From JAXDMK01 sp963790325 (GTDB taxonomy: Bacteria > Actinomycetota > Acidimicrobiia > Acidimicrobiales > AC-14), in assembly GCA_963790325.1 (NCBI GenBank), contig CAWBNY010000002.1, positions 558,001 through 622,000 of the forward strand: a stretch of DNA of 64,000 bases, written 5' to 3'. Positions 42,501 through 50,267 of this stretch are shown piece after piece; the stretch's first letter is position 1; every line of letters begins with the position of its first letter. The notes below the pieces were generated by a model. It was not told the DNA's origin, made no database searches, and worked only from the letters and a program-made list of their open reading frames with translations. Position numbers and translations under genes: made by a program.

Positions 42501-42617
42501 CGACTGGTTGGGGTAGTCCTGGCCGCCCAGCGCCACCAGGGCCTCCTCGAACCAGTCTCCCGGCTCGTTGGCCACGACGACCGCCACCACCGGCGGCGCA
42601 GAGGGCTGCGGTTCCAT
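39528..42617 (-). CDS. Large membrane glycosyltransferase (GT2 plus polytopic domain)
   Basis: 1029 residues. Residues 1-265 are a GT2 domain: VVAVVVANEPGDWFEEALVAL, FLVFCHDDVAMDPDAI with the metal-binding DD, and GGFDAEMGDHGADVDLCWRA with the catalytic D. The remainder alternates about a dozen membrane spans (LLGLVALALLIGS, PIAAVGAWRVGRH) with a big extracytoplasmic loop near the C-terminus containing AVRYIVVPSQTAPRDD. The final span is followed by RPRRPAAADPG. The start is ATG 42617; the frame upstream is not conserved-looking. Such enzymes use polyprenyl-linked or nucleotide sugars for cell-wall glycan assembly. Confidence 0.8.
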   Translation of the reverse strand: MEPQPSAPPVVAVVVANEPGDWFEEALVALGGQDYPNQSVLVMDAGAGGDSARRVASVLPDAYLRRVPSKPGFAAAANDVLQTVQGASFLVFCHDDVAMDPDAIRLLVEEALRSNAGIVAPKVVEWDHPDRLLEVGLVVDKTGACGSVVDRGELDQEQHDAVKDVFAVSNTCLLVRSDLFSELGGFDAEMGDHGADVDLCWRAQVAGARVVVAPAARVRHHRGDERHREDAVDKDAAQSRHHLRTMFKSYSLLHLLRVVPQAAVVTIVETIVALLARRWGEARQLIAAWLWNLRRVRRLRPLRQAVRRSRSVPDSEVRRLQVRGSVRLTNYLQRRLHAEERARALVSAGQELVESVWQGPARAAAALLGLVALALLIGSRELFTGRLPAVGQLAPFPRVSTLLTHYVDGWRTTGLGSPSSAPPMLGILGFAGTLLLGGVGLLQKLLVLGVWPIAAVGAWRVGRHLGSPLARLVGVIAYVTVALPYNSLARGQWGGLLAFAAAPWLLGSLVRLTRLPPFRDDHDRAVDGRDILLLGLALAVVTAFVPSIALALLVAALGLLLGSLVAGEPTATSTSFLGALGAALVAAVLLVPWSVELLLPGGWSTVTGVSRLPAVQPGLGELLRFQIGPMGAAPLGWALLLVAAVPLVLGRDWRLAWAIRLWITALTCIGVAWAGGQGWLPLQFQSPDVLLAFAAAALAASVALGAVAFETDLRSERFGWRQALSVTAGATIAAITLPVLGAAADGAWNMPSTDLARSVAWMDPETEVGAFRVLWLGDPAILPLDSWRFQEGVGYATSRDGAPDVVDLLPGRPSGATETIAEVLRVAQNGGTARLGRLLAPMAVRYIVVPSQTAPRDDVAPVPGIPPALTRALGSQLDLRLLPADATLAVYENTAWLPGRVLLPNATAGAIPEDLGGGADITGSQHILDEGGPVRYRGGIPSTGQVLLAESPSRRWSLEVGGQAAERTRAYGVANAFDVARSGDGRLQFNTPVLRYGLVVLQLALWVGLIRFLVVSRPRRPAAADPGDL

Positions 42618-42684
42618 GCTCGCCAGGAGGCTAGCCGCCCCCGATTCGTGGTCCCCTGGGAACCGGTGTGGTTTGCTGGTGCCG

Positions 42685-42822
42685 GTGTCCGACGAGCGCC
42701 TCGACCGCGCCGACGACCGCGTGCCGGCCCCGACCCGGTGGGTCGCCGCCCTGATCGTGCCGGCGCTCACCGCCGCCTTCGTCGTCCGCTGCCGGTTTCC
42801 CGGCCGGCTCCGGCAGCTGTAG
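42685..42822 (+). CDS. Small membrane protein
   Basis: 45 residues from GTG 42685: a charged head (SDERLDRADDRVPAPT) and one hydrophobic segment (WVAALIVPALTAAFVV) with a basic tail. It is divergent from the giant glycosyltransferase gene and in line with the small ORF and yqgE gene after it. Coding character is plausible but not proven; no family recognised. Confidence 0.4.
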   Translation: MSDERLDRADDRVPAPTRWVAALIVPALTAAFVVRCRFPGRLRQL

Positions 42823-42824
42823 GC

Positions 42825-42935
42825 ATGGACGATCGCGCCGTCGACGAGCTCGCGGGTGATGGGGGCGTGCCCGTTCCTGCGGGTGGCGACGGCCCGGGAC
42901 CGGGGCCGGGTGGGGTGAGGGGGTCGGGGTCGTGA
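42825..42935 (+). CDS. Possible small acidic/glycine-rich ORF
   Basis: 36 codons from ATG 42825 (MDDRAVDELAGDGG and a Gly/Pro-rich end), 2 bp after the small membrane protein and overlapping the yqgE start by 4 bp (GTGA). The tight spacing is the only support; composition alone could produce it. Confidence 0.25.
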   Translation: MDDRAVDELAGDGGVPVPAGGDGPGPGPGGVRGSGS

Positions 42936-43495
42936 CGGACGAGGGGGGAGGCCTCCGCGGTCGCCTGCTGGTGGCGACGCCCACCGTCGGCGACCCCAAC
43001 TTCGCGGGCACGGTGGTGCTCATGCTCGAGCACTCGGAGGACGGGGCGGTGGGAGTGGTCCTCAACCGGCCGAGCGACATCGACGTGGCCGAGCACCTGC
43101 CGGGATGGACCGAGGTGGTGGTCTCCCCGCCGGTCGTTTTCCTGGGGGGACCGGTCTCGCCCAACGCCGCCCTCTGCCTGGCCCGGGTCGACGGCGATCA
43201 CGCGGGCGGGGGCTGGGACCCGCTGCTGGGGCAGGTGGGGACGGTCGACCTCAGCGCCGACCCCGACCAGGCGGTGCCCGGCGTGGCCGCGGTCCGCATC
43301 TTCGCCGGTTACGCCGGGTGGGCACCCCGGCAGCTGGAGGCGGAGATCGCCGACGGCGGCTGGTTCGTGGTCGACGCCGATCCCGGCGATGCCCTGTCCC
43401 CGTTGCCCGAGGGCCTGTGGCGGGAGGTCCTCCGCCGCCAGCCGGGGACGGTCTCGCTGTTCGCCGACTACCCACCCGATCCCTCGGTGAACTAG
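42932..43495 (+). CDS. yqgE: YqgE/AlgH family protein
   Basis: 187 residues, the full family length. LRGRLLVATPTVGDPNFAGTVVLMLEHSEDGAVGVVLNRPS is too long to miss: the GxLLxAxPxxxDxxF and HxxxGAxGxxLNRP blocks define YqgE/AlgH. Then VFLGGPVSPNAALCLA and IFAGYAGWAPRQLEAEI follow as expected. In Pseudomonas AlgH was named for alginate regulation, but the molecular role is unresolved; the protein is cytosolic with an alpha/beta fold. The start is GTG 42932. Confidence 0.92.
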   Translation: MTDEGGGLRGRLLVATPTVGDPNFAGTVVLMLEHSEDGAVGVVLNRPSDIDVAEHLPGWTEVVVSPPVVFLGGPVSPNAALCLARVDGDHAGGGWDPLLGQVGTVDLSADPDQAVPGVAAVRIFAGYAGWAPRQLEAEIADGGWFVVDADPGDALSPLPEGLWREVLRRQPGTVSLFADYPPDPSVN

Positions 43496-43581
43496 TCACG
43501 ACGATTCGGGGGATCGAAACCGATCTCGGCCCGGCGGCCGGGCCCGGACGGCGAACGGATCGGTCTGGCAGAGTGGCGGCC

Positions 43582-43788
43582 GTGAGCCCCGCACCGCGAC
43601 CGCCGGCGTTGGTGACGTCGGTCGTGTTCGGCGTGATCGGGGCGGTGTTGCTGGTCGTGGGGTTCGTCGCCGACAGCGAACCGCTCGTGCTCGGCGCGGT
43701 GGGGGCGGGGACGATCTCGCTGATCTCGGTGCTCGTGTGGCGGGAGCAGTTGATCGCGGCCTGGCGGAGCCGGCGGCGTCCCGGCTGA
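43582..43788 (+). CDS. Small two-span membrane protein
   Basis: 68 residues from GTG 43582 (71 if GTG 43573 is used). Two hydrophobic helices (LVTSVVFGVIGAVLLVVGFV and LVLGAVGAGTISLISVLVW) are joined by a short loop DSEP, with a basic tail REQLIAAWRSRRRPG that should face the cytoplasm. No family recognised. It lies between yqgE and the YccA-like gene on the same strand. Confidence 0.55.
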   Translation: MSPAPRPPALVTSVVFGVIGAVLLVVGFVADSEPLVLGAVGAGTISLISVLVWREQLIAAWRSRRRPG

Positions 43789-43839
43789 CCAGGGGGTTTT
43801 CCGCCCTCCGATCCGCCGGTCGTAGCGACCGGGCGCCGA

Positions 43840-43845
43840 TACGAT
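43840..43845 (+). promoter_or_regulatory. Candidate -10 element (TACGAT), leaderless start
   Basis: TACGAT ends 6 nt before ATG 43852 and no ribosome-binding site is present, fitting a leaderless mRNA for the YccA-like gene. Confidence 0.4.
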
Positions 43846-43851
43846 GGCGTC

Positions 43852-44667
43852 ATGCGCACGACCAACCCGGCCCTGAACGACAAGGTCTTCACCCGCGAGA
43901 TCGAGGCCGCCCGAGCGGCGGGAGCCGGGGGTCGCATGACCCGCCCGCCGGTCGACGACCAGGTCTCCCCGTGGACCCCGCCCTCGTCCACCGAAACCAT
44001 GACCATCGGCGGCACCGTCAGCGCGGCGGCCGTCCTCCTCATGGTGCTCCTGGCCGCGGGCTGGGTCGGCTGGGCCCAGGTCACCCCCTCGCCGGAGGGC
44101 GTCCGCTTCCCGGGGTGGATCCTCCCGACCGTCCTCGTCGCCTTCGGTGTCGCCGTCCTGACCTTCTTCAAGCCCCGGTGGGCCCGATTCACCGCCCCCG
44201 TCTACGCCGTGATCGAAGGCGTGGTCCTCGGGGCCATCTCCCATGTGTACGACCTCGCCTGGGAGGGCATCGTCGTGCAGGCGGTGGGGCTGACGGCGGC
44301 CGTCTTCGGGATCATCCTCTTCCTCTACGCCACCCGGGTGATCAAGGTCACCGACAAGCTGCGGATGGGCATCGTGGCCGCCACCGGGGCGGTGATGGTC
44401 GTCTACCTCGTGAGCATCGTCCTGCGGCTGTTCGGGGCCAACGTCCCCCTCCTCCACGACGCCAGCCCGATCGGCATCCTCATCAGCCTGGCCATCGTCG
44501 CCATCGCCGCCCTCAACCTCCTCCTCGACTTCGACTTCATCGAGCGGGGTGCGGCCGAGGGCGCCCCCAAGTACATGGAGTGGTACGGCGCCTTCGGTCT
44601 CCTGGTCACCCTGGTCTGGCTCTACCTGGAGCTCCTCCGCCTCCTGAGCAAGCTCCGCAGCCGCTAG
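43852..44667 (+). CDS. Bax inhibitor-1/YccA-like membrane protein
   Basis: 271 residues. A soluble N-terminus (TNPALNDKVFTREIEAA) is followed by seven hydrophobic helices. RFTAPVYAVIEGVVLGAISHVYD is the conserved block of the YccA/BI-1 group found in actinobacteria, and DFDFIERGAAEGAPKYMEWYGAFGL, in shortened form DFDFIExG..KYMEWY, is its signature near the C-terminus with the paired aspartates thought to gate ion flow. Family members leak calcium or protect against stress. It converges on the GT4 operon with 9 bp between stops. Confidence 0.9.
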   Translation: MRTTNPALNDKVFTREIEAARAAGAGGRMTRPPVDDQVSPWTPPSSTETMTIGGTVSAAAVLLMVLLAAGWVGWAQVTPSPEGVRFPGWILPTVLVAFGVAVLTFFKPRWARFTAPVYAVIEGVVLGAISHVYDLAWEGIVVQAVGLTAAVFGIILFLYATRVIKVTDKLRMGIVAATGAVMVVYLVSIVLRLFGANVPLLHDASPIGILISLAIVAIAALNLLLDFDFIERGAAEGAPKYMEWYGAFGLLVTLVWLYLELLRLLSKLRSR

Positions 44668-44676
44668 CCGTAGCCG

Positions 44677-45825
44677 CTATCCGAGGGCGACCACCGACCG
44701 GTAGACCTCGACGTGGGCCCGGGCGGAGGCCGACCACGTGTGGCGGCCGGCGACGGCCAGCCCTTCGGCCCGCCGCCGCCCGACCTCGGCCCCGCCCGCC
44801 AGCGTCGCCTCCAGCGCCTCGGCCAGCCCGACCGTGTCGCCCGGCGCCACCAGGAGGCCGGCCGTGCCCACCACCTCCTCCATGGCCGAGCCGGTGGTGG
44901 TCACCAGCGGGGCCCCACACGCCATCGTCTCCAGGGCGGGGAGGCCGAACCCCTCCTCCAGCGACGGGTAGGCCACCACCGCCGCTCCCCGCAGCAGGGC
45001 CACGTTCTCCTCCTCGGACACGTAGCCGGTGACCGTGATCCGGTCCCGCCACCGGGCGGTGACGATGGCCGCCTCCACCGCGTCCACCCCCCATCCCCGT
45101 TGGCCGGCGAGGACCAGGAGCGTGTCGGGATGGCCGGCGGCGATGAGGTCGAAGGCCCGCACCAGCGACGGGACGTCCTTGCGGGGCTCGAGCGTCCCCA
45201 TGAACGCCACGTAGGGCCGGCCCGGGTCGATGCCCAGCCGCCGGCGGGCGGCCACGTCGGCCTCCTCCTCCTCGGGGCCGGCGGCGGGCCGGAACCGGTG
45301 GTGGTCGACGCCGTGGGGGATGACGTGCACCCGTCCCCGGGGCCGGGTCCGGTCGGCCAGCCGGTCGGCGGTGGACTGACTCACGGCCACGATGGCTGCC
45401 GCCCGGGCCGCCGCCACCCGGATCGCACCCCGGAAGAACGCCACCTTCGCCGACTGGTGCCACTCGGGGTGGGAGAAGAAGGACAGGTCGTGCACCGTCA
45501 CCACGCTCGGCCCCCGGGCGGCCACGGGCATCGTGTAGTGAGGACCGTGGTGGACGTCGACCGGCATCCGGTTGAGCAGGCGGGGGAGCGTGGTCTGCTC
45601 CCAGGCCAGGCGGACGGGTCGGCGGGTCGGTGCGGTGTCGACCACCCGTCCCGCGCCGGCCTGGGCCTCCCACCGGGCCCGGTCGCCCTGGCGGCAGACG
45701 ACGGTGACGTCGACGTCGTCCCTGGCGGCCAGCTCGCGAGCCAGGTTGAGGACGTAGCGCCCGGCGCCGCCGGGCTTGGCCGGGACCGCGGTGGCGTCGA
45801 GGCTGACGCCGAGGGGACGGGTCAT
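44677..45825 (-). CDS. Family 4 glycosyltransferase
   Basis: 382 residues. GVSLDATAVPAKPGGAGRYVLNLA holds the N-terminal glycine-rich loop. VVTVHDLSFFSHPEWHQ and IVAVSQSTADRLADRT are typical of mannosyl/rhamnosyl transferases acting on surface glycans. YVAFMGTLEPRKDVPSLV begins the donor domain, and AYPSLEEGFGLPALETMACG is the nucleotide-sugar E-x7-E motif. The start is ATG 45825 within ATGA, overlapping the upstream GT4 stop by 4 bp. It is last in a chain of three GT4 genes that are all overlapping. Confidence 0.88.
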   Translation of the reverse strand: MTRPLGVSLDATAVPAKPGGAGRYVLNLARELAARDDVDVTVVCRQGDRARWEAQAGAGRVVDTAPTRRPVRLAWEQTTLPRLLNRMPVDVHHGPHYTMPVAARGPSVVTVHDLSFFSHPEWHQSAKVAFFRGAIRVAAARAAAIVAVSQSTADRLADRTRPRGRVHVIPHGVDHHRFRPAAGPEEEEADVAARRRLGIDPGRPYVAFMGTLEPRKDVPSLVRAFDLIAAGHPDTLLVLAGQRGWGVDAVEAAIVTARWRDRITVTGYVSEEENVALLRGAAVVAYPSLEEGFGLPALETMACGAPLVTTTGSAMEEVVGTAGLLVAPGDTVGLAEALEATLAGGAEVGRRRAEGLAVAGRHTWSASARAHVEVYRSVVALG

Positions 45826-46889
45826 CCGACCAACTCCCGCCACACCTCGACATGGCGGGCGGCGGCATCGGCCCAGGTCAGGCCGGCGGCCCGGCGGGCC
45901 CCGGCCTCGATCAGCCGGGCTCGGAGGGCGTCGTCACCCGCCACCGCCACCAACCCGTCGGCGATCGCCTCCACGTCGTCGGAGGGCACCTCGTAGGCCG
46001 CCCCGCCGGTGCTCGGCATCGGCGTGGCCACCACCGGGACCCCGCAGGCCATCGCCTCCACCGCCGGCAGCCCCCATCCCTCCCGGAGGGGGACATAGGC
46101 GACCAGCCGGGACCGTTGGTAGAGGGCGGTGAGGACAGGTCCGCTGACCGCCCCGGCCAGGCGTACCCCCGGCCGGGGCGCGAGCGTCGGCCCCCATCCG
46201 GCGGGGCCAACGACGACCAGGGGCCACGGCTCCGGCAGCCGGGGCGAGGCGAGGGCATGGGCGTCCAGCAGCCGGGGGAGGTTCTTGCGGGGCTCCAGGG
46301 TGGACACGGTGAGGAGATAGCCGTCGATGTCGCCGACCACCTCGGCCGCGCCCTGGTGGTCGGGCGGGTCGAGGTGGTCGCAGCCCTCCTCCACGACGAC
46401 GATCCGCGCCGCGGGCACGCCGGCGGCGGCCAGGTCGTCGGCGGTGGCGGCGGACGGTGCCATCACCACGGTCGCCCGCTCCCGGGCCCGGGCCAGGGCG
46501 GCCTCGTGCCACTGCCGGCCCCGCCGGGGATAGGCGTCGGGCTCGTGGCGCCAGGCCAGATCGTGCACCATCACCGTCATCGGCACCGAGCCCTTCGGGG
46601 GGACGGCCAGCGACGTGGCGTGCACCACGTCGGCCCCCGCCGGCGGCCGGCCGAGGCCGCGGTCCCACATCCGGGTGAGGGCGGGACCGGGCAGGGACGA
46701 GGCCACCACCCGGCCCATCGAGGCGAGGGGATCGTCGGCGGGCGCCCGTCCCGTCCAGAGGGTGACGTCGACATCGTCGGGATCCAGCCCCGCCACCAGC
46801 CCCCGGACGTAGGTGCCGATCCCCCCCGGGACCGGCCGCCGCAGCTGGTCGGCCACCACGACGGTTGCGAGCCGGTGCGGCCGTGTCAG
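45822..46889 (-). CDS. Family 4 glycosyltransferase, probable CTG or internal GTG start
   Basis: About 355 residues if translation begins at CTG 46889, which overlaps the upstream TGA (CTGA). If GTG 46859 is used, the first beta strand (ATVVVADQLRRPVPGGIGTY) is cut to its edge. Motifs: VHATSLAVPPK, VMVHDLAWRHEPDAYP, YLLTVSTLEPRKNLPRLL and VPLREGWGLPAVEAMACGVP, all in GT4 order. It is the middle gene of three tandem GT4 paralogs. It probably acts sequentially with its neighbours on one glycan. Confidence 0.82.
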   Translation of the reverse strand: MTRPHRLATVVVADQLRRPVPGGIGTYVRGLVAGLDPDDVDVTLWTGRAPADDPLASMGRVVASSLPGPALTRMWDRGLGRPPAGADVVHATSLAVPPKGSVPMTVMVHDLAWRHEPDAYPRRGRQWHEAALARARERATVVMAPSAATADDLAAAGVPAARIVVVEEGCDHLDPPDHQGAAEVVGDIDGYLLTVSTLEPRKNLPRLLDAHALASPRLPEPWPLVVVGPAGWGPTLAPRPGVRLAGAVSGPVLTALYQRSRLVAYVPLREGWGLPAVEAMACGVPVVATPMPSTGGAAYEVPSDDVEAIADGLVAVAGDDALRARLIEAGARRAAGLTWADAAARHVEVWRELVG

Positions 46890-47992
46890 GCGGCGACCTG
46901 TCGGTAGAGCCGGAGGCAGGCGGCGGCCGCCCGCTCCCAGGTGAACTCCGCCTCCCGGGCCTTGCCCGCCTTGATCAGCGTCGCCCGCAGCTCGTCGTCG
47001 AAGACGAGCTGGGCCATGGCGTCGGCGAAGCCCTCCACGTCGCCCGGCTCGACCAGGAGTCCGGCGTCGCCCACCGTCTCCGGTGACGCGCCGGCCCGGG
47101 CCGCCACCACCGGTACGCCGACCTGCATCGCCTCCAGCAGCGGCATCCCGAAGCCCTCGTACAGGGACGGGAACACGAGCATCCGGGCCCCGGCCAGCAG
47201 CGACGCCACCCGGCTGTCGTCTATGTAGCCGGTGCAGACCACCTCGGGGCTGCCCAGCCCCCGCTCGGCGAGAAGGGCGGGCAGATCGATGAGGTTGCTC
47301 CGCCCGCCGGCGAGGACGAGCCGCAGGTCGACGCCCCGCTGGCGCAGGACGCGGAGGGCGTCGAGGGCGAGGGGCAGGTTCTTCCGGGGCTCGAGGGTCC
47401 CCAGCATGAGGGCGTAGGGGGAGCCCACCGCGCCCGACGCCTTGCCGTCGAGAACCCGGGAGCGGTGGTGGCTGCCGTTGGGGATGACGGTGATGCGGCC
47501 GTCGAGGTGGGGCTGCCAGTCGAGGAGCTCCTGGCGGGTGAACTCGGACACGGTGACCACCGCCGCCGCCCGGCTGAGGATCTGGGGCAGGAGGCGGGCC
47601 ATCCGGCGCACGCCGGGGGAGACGTCGTTGGGGTGGTGGACGAAGCCGATGTCGTGGACGGTGACCACCACCGGCACCTTCCGGGACGGGGGGGCGATGA
47701 AGTTGGTGGCGTGGAACACGTCGCAGTCGACCAGCCACTCGACCGGGGGGAAGGGGACCCGGTCCCACATCGCCCAGAGCGGTCGGGCGGGGGCGAGCTT
47801 GCGCTCGACGCCGACGTTGGGGCGGTGGGGCGGGTCGAGGTTGAGGTACCGGGCGGTGCGCCACGAGATCGGGAACACGACCATGTCGTCCTCGGGGGCG
47901 AGCAGGGCGATGGCGTCGATGAGCTCGTGGGTGTACCAGCCGACGCCGGTCTTGCGGCCGAGCAGGGGTGTTCCGTCGAAGCCGATCCGCAC
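46886..47992 (-). CDS. Family 4 glycosyltransferase
   Basis: 368 residues. MRIGFDGTPLLGRKTGVGWY is the classical start with the GxxGxGxY loop. VFHATNFIAPPSRKVPVVVT, VHDIGFVHHPNDVSPGV, and VVTVSEFTRQELLDW follow. The donor domain begins YALMLGTLEPRKNLPLALDA, and FPSLYEGFGMPLLEAMQVGV is the E-x7-E donor motif. The start is GTG 47992, 3 bp after the coiled-coil gene, and it overlaps the next GT4. First glycosyltransferase of the operon. Confidence 0.88.
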   Translation of the reverse strand: MRIGFDGTPLLGRKTGVGWYTHELIDAIALLAPEDDMVVFPISWRTARYLNLDPPHRPNVGVERKLAPARPLWAMWDRVPFPPVEWLVDCDVFHATNFIAPPSRKVPVVVTVHDIGFVHHPNDVSPGVRRMARLLPQILSRAAAVVTVSEFTRQELLDWQPHLDGRITVIPNGSHHRSRVLDGKASGAVGSPYALMLGTLEPRKNLPLALDALRVLRQRGVDLRLVLAGGRSNLIDLPALLAERGLGSPEVVCTGYIDDSRVASLLAGARMLVFPSLYEGFGMPLLEAMQVGVPVVAARAGASPETVGDAGLLVEPGDVEGFADAMAQLVFDDELRATLIKAGKAREAEFTWERAAAACLRLYRQVAA

Positions 47993-47995
47993 CGG

Positions 47996-48472
47996 TCAGG
48001 CGTCCTTCCGGGCTCGGCGGCGCTTCCGGCGGCCGCCACCGTCGCCGTCACCATCGCCGGAGTCGTCGGCGCCGTCGCCGGTCCTGGCGTCGCCGGTGGC
48101 GGTGCCGGCCGCAGTGGCGGTGGTGGTGGCGGTGGCGGGCGGCGTGTCGGCGGGAGCCGTGTCGGCGGGAGTCGTCGCCGACGCGGTCGCCGTCCCGCCC
48201 CCCCGCAGCTCGCCCACGATGAGCTGGCGGTGGCGGTCGAGGAACTGGGGCAGGTCGAGGGCCAGCCGCCGGCCGAGCTCGCTCACCGTGTGGCGGATCT
48301 CGTTGGACGCCCTCCGGGTCTCGTCCCGCACGACCTGCTGCAACGAGGCTTCGAGCTGTTCCACGCGGGCGCCCAGGGCGATCAGCTCCGCCTCGACCGC
48401 CGCCATCCGGCGCGACGGGTCATCGGCGTCGTCTCGTCGTTCCGGGTCCTGCACCGGGGGCGGCAGGTCCAT
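47996..48472 (-). CDS. Coiled-coil protein with Thr/Ala-rich and basic tail
   Basis: 158 residues. Residues 22-90 are a coiled coil (MAAVEAELIALGARVEQLEA, then VVRDETRRASNEIRHTVSEL). A stretch of about 35 residues rich in Thr and Ala follows, then an acidic Asp/Gly run and a strongly basic end (GGGRRKRRRARKD). No family recognised. It begins the operon of three GT4 genes, 3 bp ahead of the first. A scaffold that gathers the glycosyltransferases at the membrane would fit, but this is inference. Confidence 0.5.
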   Translation of the reverse strand: MDLPPPVQDPERRDDADDPSRRMAAVEAELIALGARVEQLEASLQQVVRDETRRASNEIRHTVSELGRRLALDLPQFLDRHRQLIVGELRGGGTATASATTPADTAPADTPPATATTTATAAGTATGDARTGDGADDSGDGDGDGGGRRKRRRARKDA

Positions 48473-48695
48473 CCCCCGAGACTAGCGGCGGCGGTCGCGA
48501 CGGACCTAGGAGGCGGCGTTCCTCTGCGGTCGGCGGACGCTGGCGGATCAGGGCCGCGACGTGGGCGGGCGGCGACCCCTTCGCCGACCGACGGGGAGAA
48601 ACGGGTGGTCGCGCCGGTGACGACGACGATCGGCGACGTTCCTTCCGCACCGCGCTCGCCGGCGGCCGACGGCGGGTGGAGGCGGTGATCGTCCA

Positions 48696-49496
48696 TCAGT
48701 CGGCCACTGCGGCGATGCCGATCCCCCCGGCGGTGATGGTGAGGCGAGCGGCGGTGATCGAGTAGCGAGCGTCCGGGGCGCGGAGGAGCTCGACGGTGGT
48801 CTCCCACGGGGGTGGGCATCCGATGGCGTCGACCACGAGCTCCCCGAAGCGAAGCGTGCCCTGGTCGACGCCGACGTCGAGCCGGGCCGAGGTGCAGCCG
48901 GCTGACGTGGCGGCGAGGGTCCCGTCGGCGTTGAACTCGAGGGTGACCGGGCCCGCCTCCGGGACCGAGGATGCGGCGTCGCCCCGGATCACGGTGTCGA
49001 CCCGCCACCGGGTTCCCACCAGGGGACGATCGGGGTCGGCGGCGACGCGGTCGAGCAGGCTGAGGGTCGCACCGGCCGACGTGAGGGTGAGGGTGTCGCC
49101 GTCCAGGTCGACGCCGGGCCCGCTCCGGAGGAAGGCGCCCAGCCACTCGTCCTGGGCGTGGCGCAGTGGGTCGCAGCCCATCTCGGTCATCGTCATACCG
49201 CCCCGCACCACGAGCCGGCCGTCGACGACCTGGTAGGGGGCGCCGAGCGAGTTGCACCCGGCGTGGGCCCCGACCTGGCCGTCGTCGAACGAGAGCCGGA
49301 TCCGGGTGCCCGGCACGAGGGTGTGCCCGATCACGGCCTGCGACAGGAACACGCGCCCGGCCAGTGGCCCGGTTCCGTCGCCGCGGCTGCCACTTCCTCC
49401 GCCGCAAGCCGCGAACGAGAGGAGCGCCATCATCACCGTGGCCGTCGTCGGGACCGCGATCCGGCGGCCGGTGCGTCGGCCGGAAGTCGTCGGCAC
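48696..49496 (-). CDS. META domain lipoprotein (HslJ-like, two domains)
   Basis: 266 residues. The signal ends MMALLSFAAC, a lipobox. Two META repeats follow: RIRLSFDDGQVGAHAGCNSL with GMTMTEMGC in the first, and VTLEFNADGTLAATSAGCTS with VDAIGCPPPW in the second. Paired cysteines in G(A)xxGCN and (T)xMxC positions match HslJ-type META domains, which occur in heat-shock and secreted proteins of unclear function. The first domain keeps the canonical CNS; the second has lost it (CTS). GTG 49496 is the start. Isolated gene with about 220-300 bp non-coding sequence on each side. Confidence 0.75.
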   Translation of the reverse strand: MPTTSGRRTGRRIAVPTTATVMMALLSFAACGGGSGSRGDGTGPLAGRVFLSQAVIGHTLVPGTRIRLSFDDGQVGAHAGCNSLGAPYQVVDGRLVVRGGMTMTEMGCDPLRHAQDEWLGAFLRSGPGVDLDGDTLTLTSAGATLSLLDRVAADPDRPLVGTRWRVDTVIRGDAASSVPEAGPVTLEFNADGTLAATSAGCTSARLDVGVDQGTLRFGELVVDAIGCPPPWETTVELLRAPDARYSITAARLTITAGGIGIAAVAD

Positions 49497-49793
49497 CGGA
49501 ACAGGTTGCCAGTTCCGAAGTCGTCGCCGTCGCCGACCATCGGGGCCGGGCGGTGTGCCGGGCGTCGCCGGCGTTCACCCGATGCGTCGCCGGGCGCGTC
49601 CGTCGGCTCCGGAGACGGCCTGTCAGGTCGGTGTCCTGACCACTTCCGGGGCCTGACGGGACGGCCGCACCGGCACGGCTCGGTTTGGGTCGGACCCCAG
49701 GGGAGCAGGATCGACGAAGCTGGTCCGCGGAAACAGCCGTAGCGTCGGCCAGCGAGAACCGTCCGTGTCCATCCCGGAGAGGAAGGGTCGCTC

Positions 49794-50267
49794 ATGCCAG
49801 AGAAGACCACGGGCGCGTCCGGCGGCTTCAGCGCCGAGGAGCGCGCCGCCATGAAGCAACGCGCCGCCGAGCTGCGCGCCGAGGGGAAAGGAGGGGCCAA
49901 GAAAGCCGATGCCCTCCAGGCCGCGCTCGACAGCATCGCGGCGATGGCCCCGGACGATCGCAGACTCGCCGAGCGGGTGCACGCCTCCGTGACCTCCGCA
50001 GCTCCGGATCTGTCGCCCAAGACCTGGTACGGCATGCCGGCCTACGCGAACGAGGACGGCAAGGTCGTCGTCTTCTTCAGGGACGCCGGCAAGTTCAAGT
50101 CCCGCTACGCGACGCTGGGGTTCGAGGAGGCGGCGAACCTCGACGACGGTCCGATGTGGCCGACGTCCTACGCGCTCACAGAGTGGACGCCGGCCGTCGA
50201 GAAGAAGGTTCTCGAGTTGCTGAGGGCCGCCGCCACCTCGCCAGTTGCCGCCGGGCCGAGCAAGTGA
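49794..50267 (+). CDS. DUF1801/YdhG-like protein
   Basis: 157 residues. A helical N-terminus with Ala/Glu/Lys-rich sequence (SAEERAAMKQRAAELRAEGK) precedes the YdhG-type domain: SAAPDLSPKTWYGMPAYANEDGKVV in outline PxxxxxxxYGMPAY, then VVFFRDAGKFKSRYATLGFE and WPTSYALTEWTPAVEKKV. The fold resembles the SufU-independent frataxin-like iron chaperone YdhG of Bacillus; function in actinobacteria is unknown. AGAGGAAGG precedes ATG 49794. It is the last gene before the accessory island. Confidence 0.8.
   Translation: MPEKTTGASGGFSAEERAAMKQRAAELRAEGKGGAKKADALQAALDSIAAMAPDDRRLAERVHASVTSAAPDLSPKTWYGMPAYANEDGKVVVFFRDAGKFKSRYATLGFEEAANLDDGPMWPTSYALTEWTPAVEKKVLELLRAAATSPVAAGPSK

Noticed and set aside
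39840..42935. 1031-codon plus-strand frame
   Set aside because: Antisense to the giant membrane glycosyltransferase; composition artefact of high GC.
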